Below are positions 1 to 6,583 of a DNA stretch of 6,583 nt, piece by piece. The notes under the pieces are model-generated. The model did no database searches and had not been told where the DNA came from. It worked only from the letters and a program-made list of their open reading frames with translations. Origin of the DNA: an uncultured Oscillospiraceae bacterium (GTDB taxonomy: Bacteria; Bacillota; Clostridia; Oscillospirales; Oscillospiraceae). A program made the position numbers and the translations under genes. Each line of letters opens with the position of its first letter. Position 1 is the first letter of the stretch. The stretch lies in assembly GCA_934569215.1 (NCBI GenBank), contig CAKTKF010000068.1, forward strand, positions 1 through 6,583, read 5' to 3'.

Positions 1-103
1 GAAGTCAATACATTTCTTACCGCCGACCAGGCGGTCTGCCGTGAAACGGCTTTCATAAAATGATGAAATCATTTTATGAAGAAATCGTATTAGATTCTGG
101 GGT
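1..103. other. Structured intergenic region downstream of deoD
   Basis: No gene is visible here. Three hairpins lie in a row. The first is accgcc/ggcggt at 19-35 with a 5-nt loop. The second is gccgt-gaa-acggc at 38-50. The third is a perfect AT-rich inverted repeat at 52-80, listed separately. On the minus strand, the direction of deoD transcription, none of them is followed by a T-run. This is therefore not a textbook intrinsic terminator, and the deo operon could continue beyond the window. A mobile or repetitive non-coding element is another possibility. The hairpins are seen; any role is inference. Confidence 0.5.
52..80. repeat. Perfect 12-bp inverted repeat
   Basis: The arms ttcataaaatga (52-63) and tcattttatgaa (69-80) are exact reverse complements around a 5-nt loop (tgaaa). 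It begins 24 bp past the deoD stop. It could be a 3'-end RNA-stabilising hairpin, a weak terminator, a protein-binding palindrome or part of a small non-autonomous repeat. Only the symmetry is seen. Confidence 0.7.
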
Positions 104-850
104 TTACTTGTTCTCCATAGCCACGGCGGTGTCCAGCGCCACCTTCATCATGGTGGTGAAGGAATTCTGGCGCTGCTCGGAGGTGGTATCCTCGCCGGTG
201 AGGATGTGGTCGGAAATGGTGCAGATGCACAGCGCCCGCTTGCCGTACCGGGCGGCGTTCATGTACAGGGCGGCGGCTTCCATTTCCAGCGCCATGACGC
301 CCATCTTCTTCAGGCCGTACAGGCTGTCCAGTCCCTCGGGCACCAGTTCATGGTCGCCGTAGAACACGTCGGAGGAATTGACGTTGCCCACATGGTAGAC
401 GGCGCCGTTTTCCTCGGCGGCCCTCACGGCCTGCCTCAGCAGTTCCCAGGAAGCGATGGGGGCGAAGGTGCCGGGGAGATGGAACTGGGCGGCAAAGTTG
501 GAATCGGTGCAGGCGCCCTGGGCGATCACCAGGTCATACAGATGGATATGCTCCTGAATGGCGCCCGCGGAGCCGACGCGGATAATATTCTCCACGCCGT
601 AGCCGTTGAACAGCTCGTGGGAATAAATGCCGATGGCGGGCATACCCATGCCGGAGGCCATGACGGAGACCTTGACGCCCTTGTAGGTGCCGGTGTAGCC
701 CTGCACGCCCCGGACGTTGTTGACGAGGACGGGGTTTTCCAGGAAATTCTCGGCGATGAATTTGCTGCGCAGAGGGTCGCCGGGCATCAGTACGGTCTTG
801 CCGAAATCACCGGGCTTTGCGGAAATATGCGGGGTGGGGGTTGGGAACAT
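104..850 (-). CDS. deoD: Purine nucleoside phosphorylase, DeoD type
   Basis: This cytoplasmic enzyme phosphorolyses purine ribo- and deoxyribonucleosides to free base and (deoxy)ribose 1-phosphate. The 248-residue protein matches the usual length of about 235-240 for the hexameric bacterial DeoD family. Active-site positions known from E. coli DeoD can be traced: His8, Gly24 and Arg28 in the LMPGDPLR segment, Arg47, Arg91 and Ser94 (RVGS), the LEMEA motif (Glu189, Glu191), Ser213-Asp214 (ISDHI) and Arg227. I place the start at 850 rather than at the ATG at 859. An AAAGGA ribosome-binding site (859-864) overlaps the upstream ATG but sits 8 nt before the chosen one, and MFPTPTPHI aligns with the E. 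coli start (MATPHI). It is the last visible gene of the tdk-deoC-deoD operon, 50 bp after deoC. No degradation of the reading frame is seen. Function is very secure by family. Confidence 0.96.
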   Translation of the reverse strand: MFPTPTPHISAKPGDFGKTVLMPGDPLRSKFIAENFLENPVLVNNVRGVQGYTGTYKGVKVSVMASGMGMPAIGIYSHELFNGYGVENIIRVGSAGAIQEHIHLYDLVIAQGACTDSNFAAQFHLPGTFAPIASWELLRQAVRAAEENGAVYHVGNVNSSDVFYGDHELVPEGLDSLYGLKKMGVMALEMEAAALYMNAARYGKRALCICTISDHILTGEDTTSEQRQNSFTTMMKVALDTAVAMENK

Positions 851-900
851 AGCAATCATCCTTTCGTTTCTGTAATTTTATAATGTAGGGGGACGTGGGC

Positions 901-1566
901 TTAGTAGCCGCTGCCCTCCAATCCCTTCGCGATCTTGACAATGCGGGAGGTGCCCAGGCGGGACGCGCCCAGGGTGATGAACTTCTCCGCGTCGGCAAGG
1001 CTGGAAATGCCGCCGGCGGCCTTGATCTTCACATGGGGCGCAACGTGCGCGGCGAACAGCTCCACGTCGTGGAAGGTCGCGCCGGCCTTGGAAAAGCCCG
1101 TGGAGGTCTTGATGTAGTCCGCGCCGGAGTCGGAAACGCACCTGCACAGGGCGATTTTTTCCTCGTCGGTGAGCAGGCAGGTTTCGATGATGACTTTCAG
1201 CAGCTTTCCGTTGCAGGCGGCCTTCACGGCGGCGATCTCCTCCGTGATCTTCTCCCACAGGCCGTCCTTCGCCCAGCCGATGTTGATGACCATGTCCACC
1301 TCGTCCGCGCCGTTCGCCACGGCGTCGGAGGCCATGAAGCACTTGGCGGCGGTGGTGTCATAGCCGTTGGGGAAGCCGATAACGGTGCAGATGGGCAGCT
1401 TGTCCCCTACGTAATCCTTTGCCTGTTTGACGTAGGACGCGGGGATGCAGACGGAGGCGGTGTGGTACTTCATGCCGTCGTCGCAGACGCCTTTGATCTC
1501 CGCCCAGGTGGCGGTCTGGGTCAGCAGGGTGTGGTCGCACTTGGCGAGAATGTCTTTCAGTTCCAT
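901..1566 (-). CDS. deoC: Deoxyribose-phosphate aldolase
   Basis: This is a class I (Schiff-base) aldolase that cleaves 2-deoxy-D-ribose 5-phosphate to glyceraldehyde 3-phosphate and acetaldehyde, the last step of deoxynucleoside catabolism. The 221-residue protein has the standard length and a TIM-barrel layout. The motifs are DHTLL near the start (11-15), GFPNG (64-68), the EVDMVIN segment with Asp91, YIKTSTGF with the Schiff-base lysine at Lys153, and IKAAGGI with the second catalytic lysine at Lys182. These correspond to Asp102, Lys167 and Lys201 of E. coli DeoC. The start is supported by AAGGAG at 1574-1579, 7 nt before the ATG. It lies 24 bp after tdk and 50 bp before deoD on the same strand, so cotranscription is very likely. 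DeoB (phosphopentomutase), needed to connect DeoD to DeoC, is not in the window. Confidence 0.97.
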   Translation of the reverse strand: MELKDILAKCDHTLLTQTATWAEIKGVCDDGMKYHTASVCIPASYVKQAKDYVGDKLPICTVIGFPNGYDTTAAKCFMASDAVANGADEVDMVINIGWAKDGLWEKITEEIAAVKAACNGKLLKVIIETCLLTDEEKIALCRCVSDSGADYIKTSTGFSKAGATFHDVELFAAHVAPHVKIKAAGGISSLADAEKFITLGASRLGTSRIVKIAKGLEGSGY

Positions 1567-1590
1567 GATGGTTCTCCTTTTATATACAAC

Positions 1591-2196
1591 TCAATTATGT
1601 CCGTGGAGGCGGATGACCCGATGCTCCCGGATGCCCCGGATGTAGCACTTGTGACACATGGCAATATAGCTGTCGTTGCCGCCCAGAACCACCTGGGCGC
1701 CCTGGGTGACGATGTGGCCGTCGCCGTCGATCCGGGCGTTGACCGTGGCCTTCGCACCGCAGTCGCAGATGGTCTTGATCTCCTGAATGGTGTCCGCCAC
1801 CTCCATCAGACGGCGGCTGCCGGGAAACAGACGGGTCTGGAAGTCCGTGCGCAGACCGAAGCACATCACCGGGATGTTGTAGTCGTTGACCAGAGAGCGG
1901 AGCTGGTCGATCTGGCTTTCCGTCAGGAACTGGCACTCGTCCACGATGATCACGTCGCACTTACCCTCTTGGGTGTCCTGAAACAGCAGGTAAATGTCCG
2001 TGCCCGGGGCGATGACGTCCGCCGGGGATTCCAGGCCGATGCGGCTGCGCAGAATCTTCGCGCCGTCCCGGGTGTCGGTGCCGGGCTTGATGAGCCAGAC
2101 GTTTAAGTCGTTTTCCTCGTAGTTGTATTTGGTGATCAGCGCCTGAGCCGTTTTGCTGGAGCCCATGGCGCCGTACTTGAAATAAAGCTTTGCCAT
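1591..2196 (-). CDS. tdk: Thymidine kinase, type II
   Basis: This enzyme phosphorylates thymidine (and usually deoxyuridine) with ATP to give dTMP, a salvage step into the DNA precursor pool. The 201-residue protein is typical of the tetrameric, zinc-containing type II family. Visible are the P-loop GAMGSSKT (9-16), the Walker B/catalytic segment VIIVDECQF (82-90) with the likely base Glu87, the substrate-loop region GLRTDFQ (114-120), and a zinc site formed by two cysteine pairs, Cys144/Cys146 and Cys181/Cys184. An in-frame ATG exists at 2250, but I chose 2196. GGAGGT (2204-2209) lies 7 nt upstream of it, the P-loop is then at its usual N-terminal position, and the mapped promoter covers the region in between. 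It is the first gene of the tdk-deoC-deoD operon. Confidence 0.96.
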   Translation of the reverse strand: MAKLYFKYGAMGSSKTAQALITKYNYEENDLNVWLIKPGTDTRDGAKILRSRIGLESPADVIAPGTDIYLLFQDTQEGKCDVIIVDECQFLTESQIDQLRSLVNDYNIPVMCFGLRTDFQTRLFPGSRRLMEVADTIQEIKTICDCGAKATVNARIDGDGHIVTQGAQVVLGGNDSYIAMCHKCYIRGIREHRVIRLHGHN

Positions 2197-2221
2197 TGTG
2201 TCTACCTCCGTTCGTCCTCCT

Positions 2222-2250
2222 ATTATAACGAAAAAGAAGGCCATATGCAA
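2222..2250 (-). promoter_or_regulatory. Sigma-A type promoter of tdk-deoC-deoD
   Basis: Read on the minus strand, a -35 box TTGCAT (2245-2250) and a perfect -10 box TATAAT (2222-2227) are separated by exactly 17 bp. The predicted start is near 2215, about 19 nt before the tdk ATG. The leader is thus short, with a ribosome-binding site at 2204-2209. It faces away from the lipoprotein promoter; the two -35 boxes are 32 bp apart. No obvious DeoR-type operator was recognised. Confidence 0.82.
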
Positions 2251-2282
2251 CCCCTTTTCTGGGCGAAGTACACAATATATGC

Positions 2283-2311
2283 TTGCATTCCCGCCTGCCG
2301 GATGCTATACT
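2283..2311 (+). promoter_or_regulatory. Sigma-A type promoter of the DUF4349 lipoprotein gene
   Basis: A -35 box TTGCAT (2283-2288) and a -10 box TATACT (2306-2311) are spaced by 17 bp, and the -10 is extended by an upstream TGC. The predicted start is near 2318, leaving an AT-rich leader of about 100 nt. The leader contains a 12-bp palindrome, gaaaaatttttc, at 2323-2334 and ends in AAGGAGGT (2404-2411). No known riboswitch fold was recognised in it. Confidence 0.78.
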
Positions 2312-2418
2312 GAACAAAAGAAGAAAAATTTTTCGGCAAATTTTCCATTTTCTGAAACCTTCGCCGCAGTTTGTCGAGTATATGGACAGAAGCACATAAT
2401 AACAAGGAGGTAACTCAA

Positions 2419-3366
2419 ATGAAAAAGATGACCGCATTTCTCGTAACCCTGTGTATGCTTGCCGCTCTGCTGGCCGGATGCGGCGGCGCAAGCAAATCCA
2501 CCCAGGCCTTCGACGCAGCTGCCCCCGCCGCAGCTGCCCCCGCCGAGGCGGCGAATGGCGCTTACTATGATATGGAGAGCGCCAAATCGGAAGACGGCGG
2601 ACTGACGGGCGACACCGATTCCACCGTGCTGCCGGAAGGCCGCAAATGGATCATCACCGTGAATATGTCCGCCGAGACCGAAGATCTGGACGCTCTGATG
2701 GAAGCCCTGAACGGAAAGATCTCCGGTCTGGGCGGCTACGTGGAGGATCAGGACAGCTATAACGGCAGCATGTATTCCTCCCGCCGCTACCGCAGCGCCA
2801 GTCTCACCGTCCGTATCCCTGCCCAGCGGGTGGACGAATTCACCGAGGAAATGTCCGGCATTGCCAACGTGGTATCCACCAACCTGAGCCGGGAGGACAT
2901 CACCCTGAGCTACGTCGCGACCGAAAGCCGCGTCAAGGCGCTGCAAACCGAGGAAGCCCGTCTTCTGGAGCTGATGGAGCAGGCCGAGACCATGGCAGAC
3001 CTTCTGGAGATCGAGAGCCGCCTGACGGACGTGCGCTACGAGCTGGAAAACCGTGCTTCCCAGCTGCGGCTGTACGACAATCAGGTGGATTACGCCACCA
3101 TCTACTTATCCATCGACGAAGTGCAGGAGTACACCCCCGTTGAGGAACCCACCGTGTGGGAGCGGATCAGCGGCGGTTTTGTAAGCAGCGTGAAGGGCAT
3201 CGGCAACGGGCTGCTTGACCTGCTGGTGTGGGTGCTGGCAAAGTCCCCCTATCTCGTCATTCTGGGCGGCGTTACCGCCGGCGTGGTGGTTTTCATCAAG
3301 AAGCGCAAGGCCCGTAAGGCGGCAAAGAAGGCCGCCAAGCAGAATCCCACTGAAGAAAGCAAATAA
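2419..3366 (+). CDS. DUF4349-family membrane-anchored lipoprotein
   Basis: The function is unknown; it is an envelope protein. The 315 residues begin with a lipoprotein signal peptide: MKK, a hydrophobic core to residue 18, and lipobox LLAGC with lipidation at Cys21. Residues 31-48 are an Ala/Pro-rich linker, followed by an acidic stretch. The DUF4349-like core spans about 74-235 (RKWIITVNMSAET, a SLTVRIPAQRVDEF strand, SREDITLSYVATESRVKAL). It includes a probable coiled coil at about 167-222 and ends in VDYATIYLSIDE. A hydrophobic segment at about 277-293 follows, then a very basic tail (KKRKARKAAKKAAK) that should lie in the cytoplasm. The start at 2419 follows AAGGAGGT by about 7 nt and begins directly with the signal peptide; the upstream ATG at 2371 would bury it. 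It is a single-gene unit with its own promoter and terminator. Family assignment comes from recalled sequence pattern, so it is good but not certain. Confidence 0.86.
   Translation: MKKMTAFLVTLCMLAALLAGCGGASKSTQAFDAAAPAAAAPAEAANGAYYDMESAKSEDGGLTGDTDSTVLPEGRKWIITVNMSAETEDLDALMEALNGKISGLGGYVEDQDSYNGSMYSSRRYRSASLTVRIPAQRVDEFTEEMSGIANVVSTNLSREDITLSYVATESRVKALQTEEARLLELMEQAETMADLLEIESRLTDVRYELENRASQLRLYDNQVDYATIYLSIDEVQEYTPVEEPTVWERISGGFVSSVKGIGNGLLDLLVWVLAKSPYLVILGGVTAGVVVFIKKRKARKAAKKAAKQNPTEESK
2515..2544 (+). repeat. In-frame 15-bp tandem duplication in the lipoprotein gene
   Basis: The unit gcagctgcccccgcc occurs twice without interruption (2515-2529 and 2530-2544). It encodes AAAPA twice in the linker after the lipidation cysteine. 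Such in-frame repeats can change copy number by replication slippage and so vary linker length without breaking the frame. Confidence 0.9.
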
Positions 3367-3378
3367 GTACGTGTCCCG

Positions 3379-3414
3379 CCGGGCGCACCTTTCGGTGCGC
3401 CCGGTATTTATTTT
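3379..3414 (+). terminator. Intrinsic terminator of the lipoprotein gene
   Basis: An 11-bp perfect GC-rich stem (3379-3389 pairing with 3394-3404) with a TTTC loop is followed by the T-rich run tatttatttt. It starts 12 bp after the lipoprotein stop. It overlaps the end of the convergent noc gene (stop at 3408-3410) only by its T-tract. On the minus strand the hairpin lacks a following T-run, so it probably terminates noc transcripts poorly. Confidence 0.88.
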
Positions 3415-4190
3415 GGAATCGTAATGGTCAGCACGATCTGGCTGTCCGTCTCCCGGCGCTCCGACACGGCGGGAATGCCCGAGGACTGGATTTTTTGCAG
3501 GGATTGGGTCAGGCTGTTTAGAAACGCGCCCACGTTGGCTCTTGACGGCCTGTCCGACCGGGCGGATAGGAGGGTCTCCACATACTTTTCCGTCCGCGCC
3601 ACGCTCATGCCCTGGCGGACGATTTCCCTCACCGCCGCGAGCTTACTTTCCTCCGTAGGCAGTTTCAGAAGCGCCCGGGCGTGACGCTCCGTCAGCCCTG
3701 CCTCCCGCAGGGCAAGCAGCACCGGCTCGCTGTGCTTCAGCAGCCGTAGCTTGTTGGCCACCGCGCTCTGGCTTTTGCCCAGAAGCCGCGCCGCCTGCTC
3801 CTGGCTCATGTTCCAATCCTCCAGCAGCCGGGAAATGCCCATGGCTTCCTCGATGAAATCCAGATCCTGCCGCTGCAAATTCTCCACCATGGCCGCCATG
3901 CCGGATTCCCGGTCGTCCATGCTCATGATGATGCAGGGGATGTCCGTGATCCCCGCCAGCTCCGCCGCCCGAAGGCGGCGCTCCCCCGCGATCAGCTCAT
4001 AGCCGTTTCCGCTGCGGCGGACGGACAGCGGCTGCAGGATTCCGTGCTGCCGGATGGAATCGGACAGCTCGTCCAGCGCCTCCGGGCGGAAAATTTTCCG
4101 GGGCTGCGCTGGATTGGGGCGGATGGAACGAGCCGGGAGAAAAACCACCCGTCCGGTCTCCATGTAGGTTTTCAGCTTCTGACATTGCAT
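3408..4190 (-). CDS. noc: ParB/Noc-family DNA-binding protein, nucleoid-occlusion type
   Basis: Noc is a ParB paralogue that loads at NBS sites, spreads on DNA as a CTP-dependent clamp and keeps division away from the nucleoid. In these 260 residues, the ParB N-domain runs from about 17 to 108. It has the PNPAQPR segment (25-31), the CTP-binding GERR motif (69-72) and ENLQR (103-107). A helix-turn-helix follows at about 128-150. The C-terminal dimerisation end (IVLTITIPK) resembles that of B. subtilis Noc. By my alignment, the four positions reported to separate Noc from ParB specificity (173/179/184/201 in that numbering) are Gln141, Lys147, Lys152 and Arg169, the Noc set Q/K/K/R. Only about 16 residues precede the domain, so the N-terminal membrane-targeting helix of B. 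subtilis Noc is not evident. The start is fixed by GGGAGG at 4198-4203, 7 nt upstream. No soj/parA, spo0J or gidB lies next to it. A general ParB-like role is the alternative. Confidence 0.85.
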   Translation of the reverse strand: MQCQKLKTYMETGRVVFLPARSIRPNPAQPRKIFRPEALDELSDSIRQHGILQPLSVRRSGNGYELIAGERRLRAAELAGITDIPCIIMSMDDRESGMAAMVENLQRQDLDFIEEAMGISRLLEDWNMSQEQAARLLGKSQSAVANKLRLLKHSEPVLLALREAGLTERHARALLKLPTEESKLAAVREIVRQGMSVARTEKYVETLLSARSDRPSRANVGAFLNSLTQSLQKIQSSGIPAVSERRETDSQIVLTITIPK

Positions 4191-4206
4191 TGCCCGTCCT
4201 CCCTTG

Positions 4207-4248
4207 TTGATATGGAACCATTGTACGTTGCGTCAAAACGGGAATACC
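4207..4248 (-). promoter_or_regulatory. Possible noc promoter region
   Basis: Two weak readings exist on the minus strand. One is -35 TTGACG (4231-4236) with -10 TATCAA (4207-4212) and an 18-bp spacer, which would start transcription almost on the ribosome-binding site. The other is -10 TACAAT (4220-4225) with a poor -35 GGTATT (4243-4248) and a 17-bp spacer, which leaves room for the leader. I cannot choose between them. Confidence 0.35.
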
Positions 4249-4264
4249 AGCGAAAACGGCGCGG

Positions 4265-4278
4265 TGTTCCGGGGAAAC
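4265..4278. promoter_or_regulatory. Noc-binding-site-like near-palindrome
   Basis: TGTTCCGGGGAAAC matches the recalled B. subtilis NBS consensus ATTTCCCGGGAAAT at 10 of 14 positions, with matches on both half-sites. It lies 75 bp upstream of the noc start and about 110 bp upstream of CIRCE. One equally scoring but one-sided match occurs inside noc (3823-3836), so chance is a real possibility. Confidence 0.25.
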
Positions 4279-4353
4279 GCACGACATTTTCTTCTCTCTT
4301 TTACCATTCCCTTCCAGTTCATAAAATATTTACGGAATATTGCATTTTCCCTC

Positions 4354-4382
4354 TTGCTTTTTTTGCCAAGCTGCGCTATTAT
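4354..4382 (+). promoter_or_regulatory. Sigma-A type promoter of groES-groEL
   Basis: A -35 box TTGCTT (4354-4359) and a -10 box TATTAT (4377-4382) are spaced by 17 bp. The predicted start is near 4389, inside the CIRCE operator. HrcA binding would therefore block transcription initiation, the usual arrangement for groE in Gram-positives. The leader of about 95 nt also contains a short inverted repeat, cgggta/tacccg (4427-4432 and 4445-4450). Confidence 0.8.
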
Positions 4383-4383
4383 A

Positions 4384-4410
4384 TTAGCACTCAGAACGAG
4401 TGAGTGCTAA
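4384..4410. promoter_or_regulatory. CIRCE operator (HrcA binding site)
   Basis: A perfect TTAGCACTC-N9-GAGTGCTAA inverted repeat with 9-bp arms (4384-4392 and 4402-4410) is identical to the canonical CIRCE element. It begins 1 bp after the -10 box, so HrcA repression of groESL with release on heat stress is expected. hrcA itself is not in the window. Confidence 0.98.
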
Positions 4411-4484
4411 ACTGTGTAGATACAGGCGGGTAAGGCTTGTCCGATACCCGTCGTCTAAATGCTTATATGTATGGAGGAATTGAA

Positions 4485-6409
<1,925 letters not shown>

Positions 6410-6428
6410 GCAATTCCCGAAAATCAAC

Positions 6429-6467
6429 AAGTCCGGCGGTTCCGAATGGAACCGCCGGACTTTTATT
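6429..6467 (+). terminator. Intrinsic terminator of groES-groEL
   Basis: A 13-bp perfect stem (6431-6443 pairing with 6448-6460) with a GAAT loop is followed by ttttatt. Flanking A/T pairs extend the stem to 15 bp. It starts about 20 bp after the groEL stop. It is a textbook rho-independent terminator. Confidence 0.95.
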
Positions 6468-6492
6468 GATCCAATATGCTATGTAACGGCGT

Positions 6493-6583
6493 CCCCCCCT
6501 TGGCTCTCCCTTTGGGAGAGCTGTCACCGAAGGTGACTGAGAGGGTATTGCAGCCTGCTCGTCCACCTCTCCCAAAAGGAGAG
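6493..6583. repeat. Multi-hairpin palindromic repeat, cut by the window edge
   Basis: This non-coding stretch is packed with perfect hairpins. They are gctctccc-ttt-gggagagc (6503-6521), gtcacc-gaa-ggtgac (6523-6537), and ctctcc/ggagag (6567-6572 and 6578-6583). In addition, gagagg (6539-6544) can pair with cctctc (6566-6571). It follows the groEL terminator and runs to the last base. From memory, blocks of this style recur between genes in Oscillospiraceae-type genomes; that was not checked here. It contains no credible gene and is best described as a REP- or MITE-like intergenic element. Confidence 0.7.

Noticed and set aside
867..900. Possible internal promoter between deoC and deoD (TATAAA-like on the minus strand)
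   Set aside because: No acceptable -35 box at the right distance; it is probably just an AT-rich spacer within the operon.
1815..1828. NBS-like half-site inside tdk
   Set aside because: Only 9 of 14 positions match, nearly all on one half. It is within coding sequence and expected by chance.
895..2106. A 403-codon open frame on the plus strand spanning deoC and tdk
   Set aside because: It runs antisense to two secure enzymes and their intergenic gap. Its composition (Gly/Val/Asp/His-rich) is typical of shadow frames, and no ribosome-binding site was recognised.
2371..2418. Upstream ATG as the lipoprotein start
   Set aside because: It would put 16 hydrophilic residues before the signal peptide, and the AAGGAGGT site lies downstream of it.
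2305..2946. A 213-codon minus-strand open frame opposite the start of the lipoprotein gene
   Set aside because: It overlaps the lipoprotein promoter, leader and coding region in antisense. The forward gene has a clear signal peptide, ribosome-binding site and family pattern.

Overview
The window looks like ordinary core chromosome from a gut-type Gram-positive anaerobe of the class Clostridia, most likely Oscillospiraceae/Ruminococcaceae-like. This is inferred from several things seen together: GC-rich coding sequence beside AT-rich promoters, strong GGAGG ribosome-binding sites, sigma-A type promoters, a perfect CIRCE operator at groESL, a Noc-type ParB paralogue, a DUF4349 lipoprotein, and a terminal repeat of a style I recall from these genomes. 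No taxonomic search was possible.

Layout. Positions 1-103 hold no gene but carry three adjacent hairpins. A minus-strand operon follows, read from about 2215 down to 104: tdk (thymidine kinase), deoC (deoxyribose-phosphate aldolase) and deoD (purine nucleoside phosphorylase). It starts from a clear promoter at 2222-2250. Back to back with that promoter, a plus-strand promoter at 2283-2311 drives a DUF4349-family lipoprotein (2419-3366), which ends at a strong terminator. Convergent with it on the minus strand is a ParB/Noc-family gene (3408-4190). It carries all four residues reported to set Noc rather than ParB DNA specificity, but has a very short N-terminus. Divergent from noc is the heat-shock chaperonin operon groES-groEL (4485-6409), with a sigma-A promoter, a perfect CIRCE (HrcA) operator over the start site, and an intrinsic terminator. 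The right edge is a multi-hairpin palindromic repeat that runs out of the window.

How the genes work together. tdk, deoC and deoD handle deoxynucleosides. Tdk salvages thymidine to dTMP. DeoD splits purine (deoxy)nucleosides, and DeoC breaks deoxyribose 5-phosphate to glyceraldehyde 3-phosphate and acetaldehyde. The phosphopentomutase (DeoB) that links the last two steps is not in the window. GroES and GroEL form the protein-folding chamber. The lipoprotein and noc are separate single-gene units with no evident functional link to their neighbours.

I found no CRISPR array, tRNA, rRNA, transposase, prophage gene or toxin-antitoxin pair, and no convincing new system. The points most worth a second look are the Noc-like protein with a possible binding site upstream, and the two structured repeat regions at the window ends.
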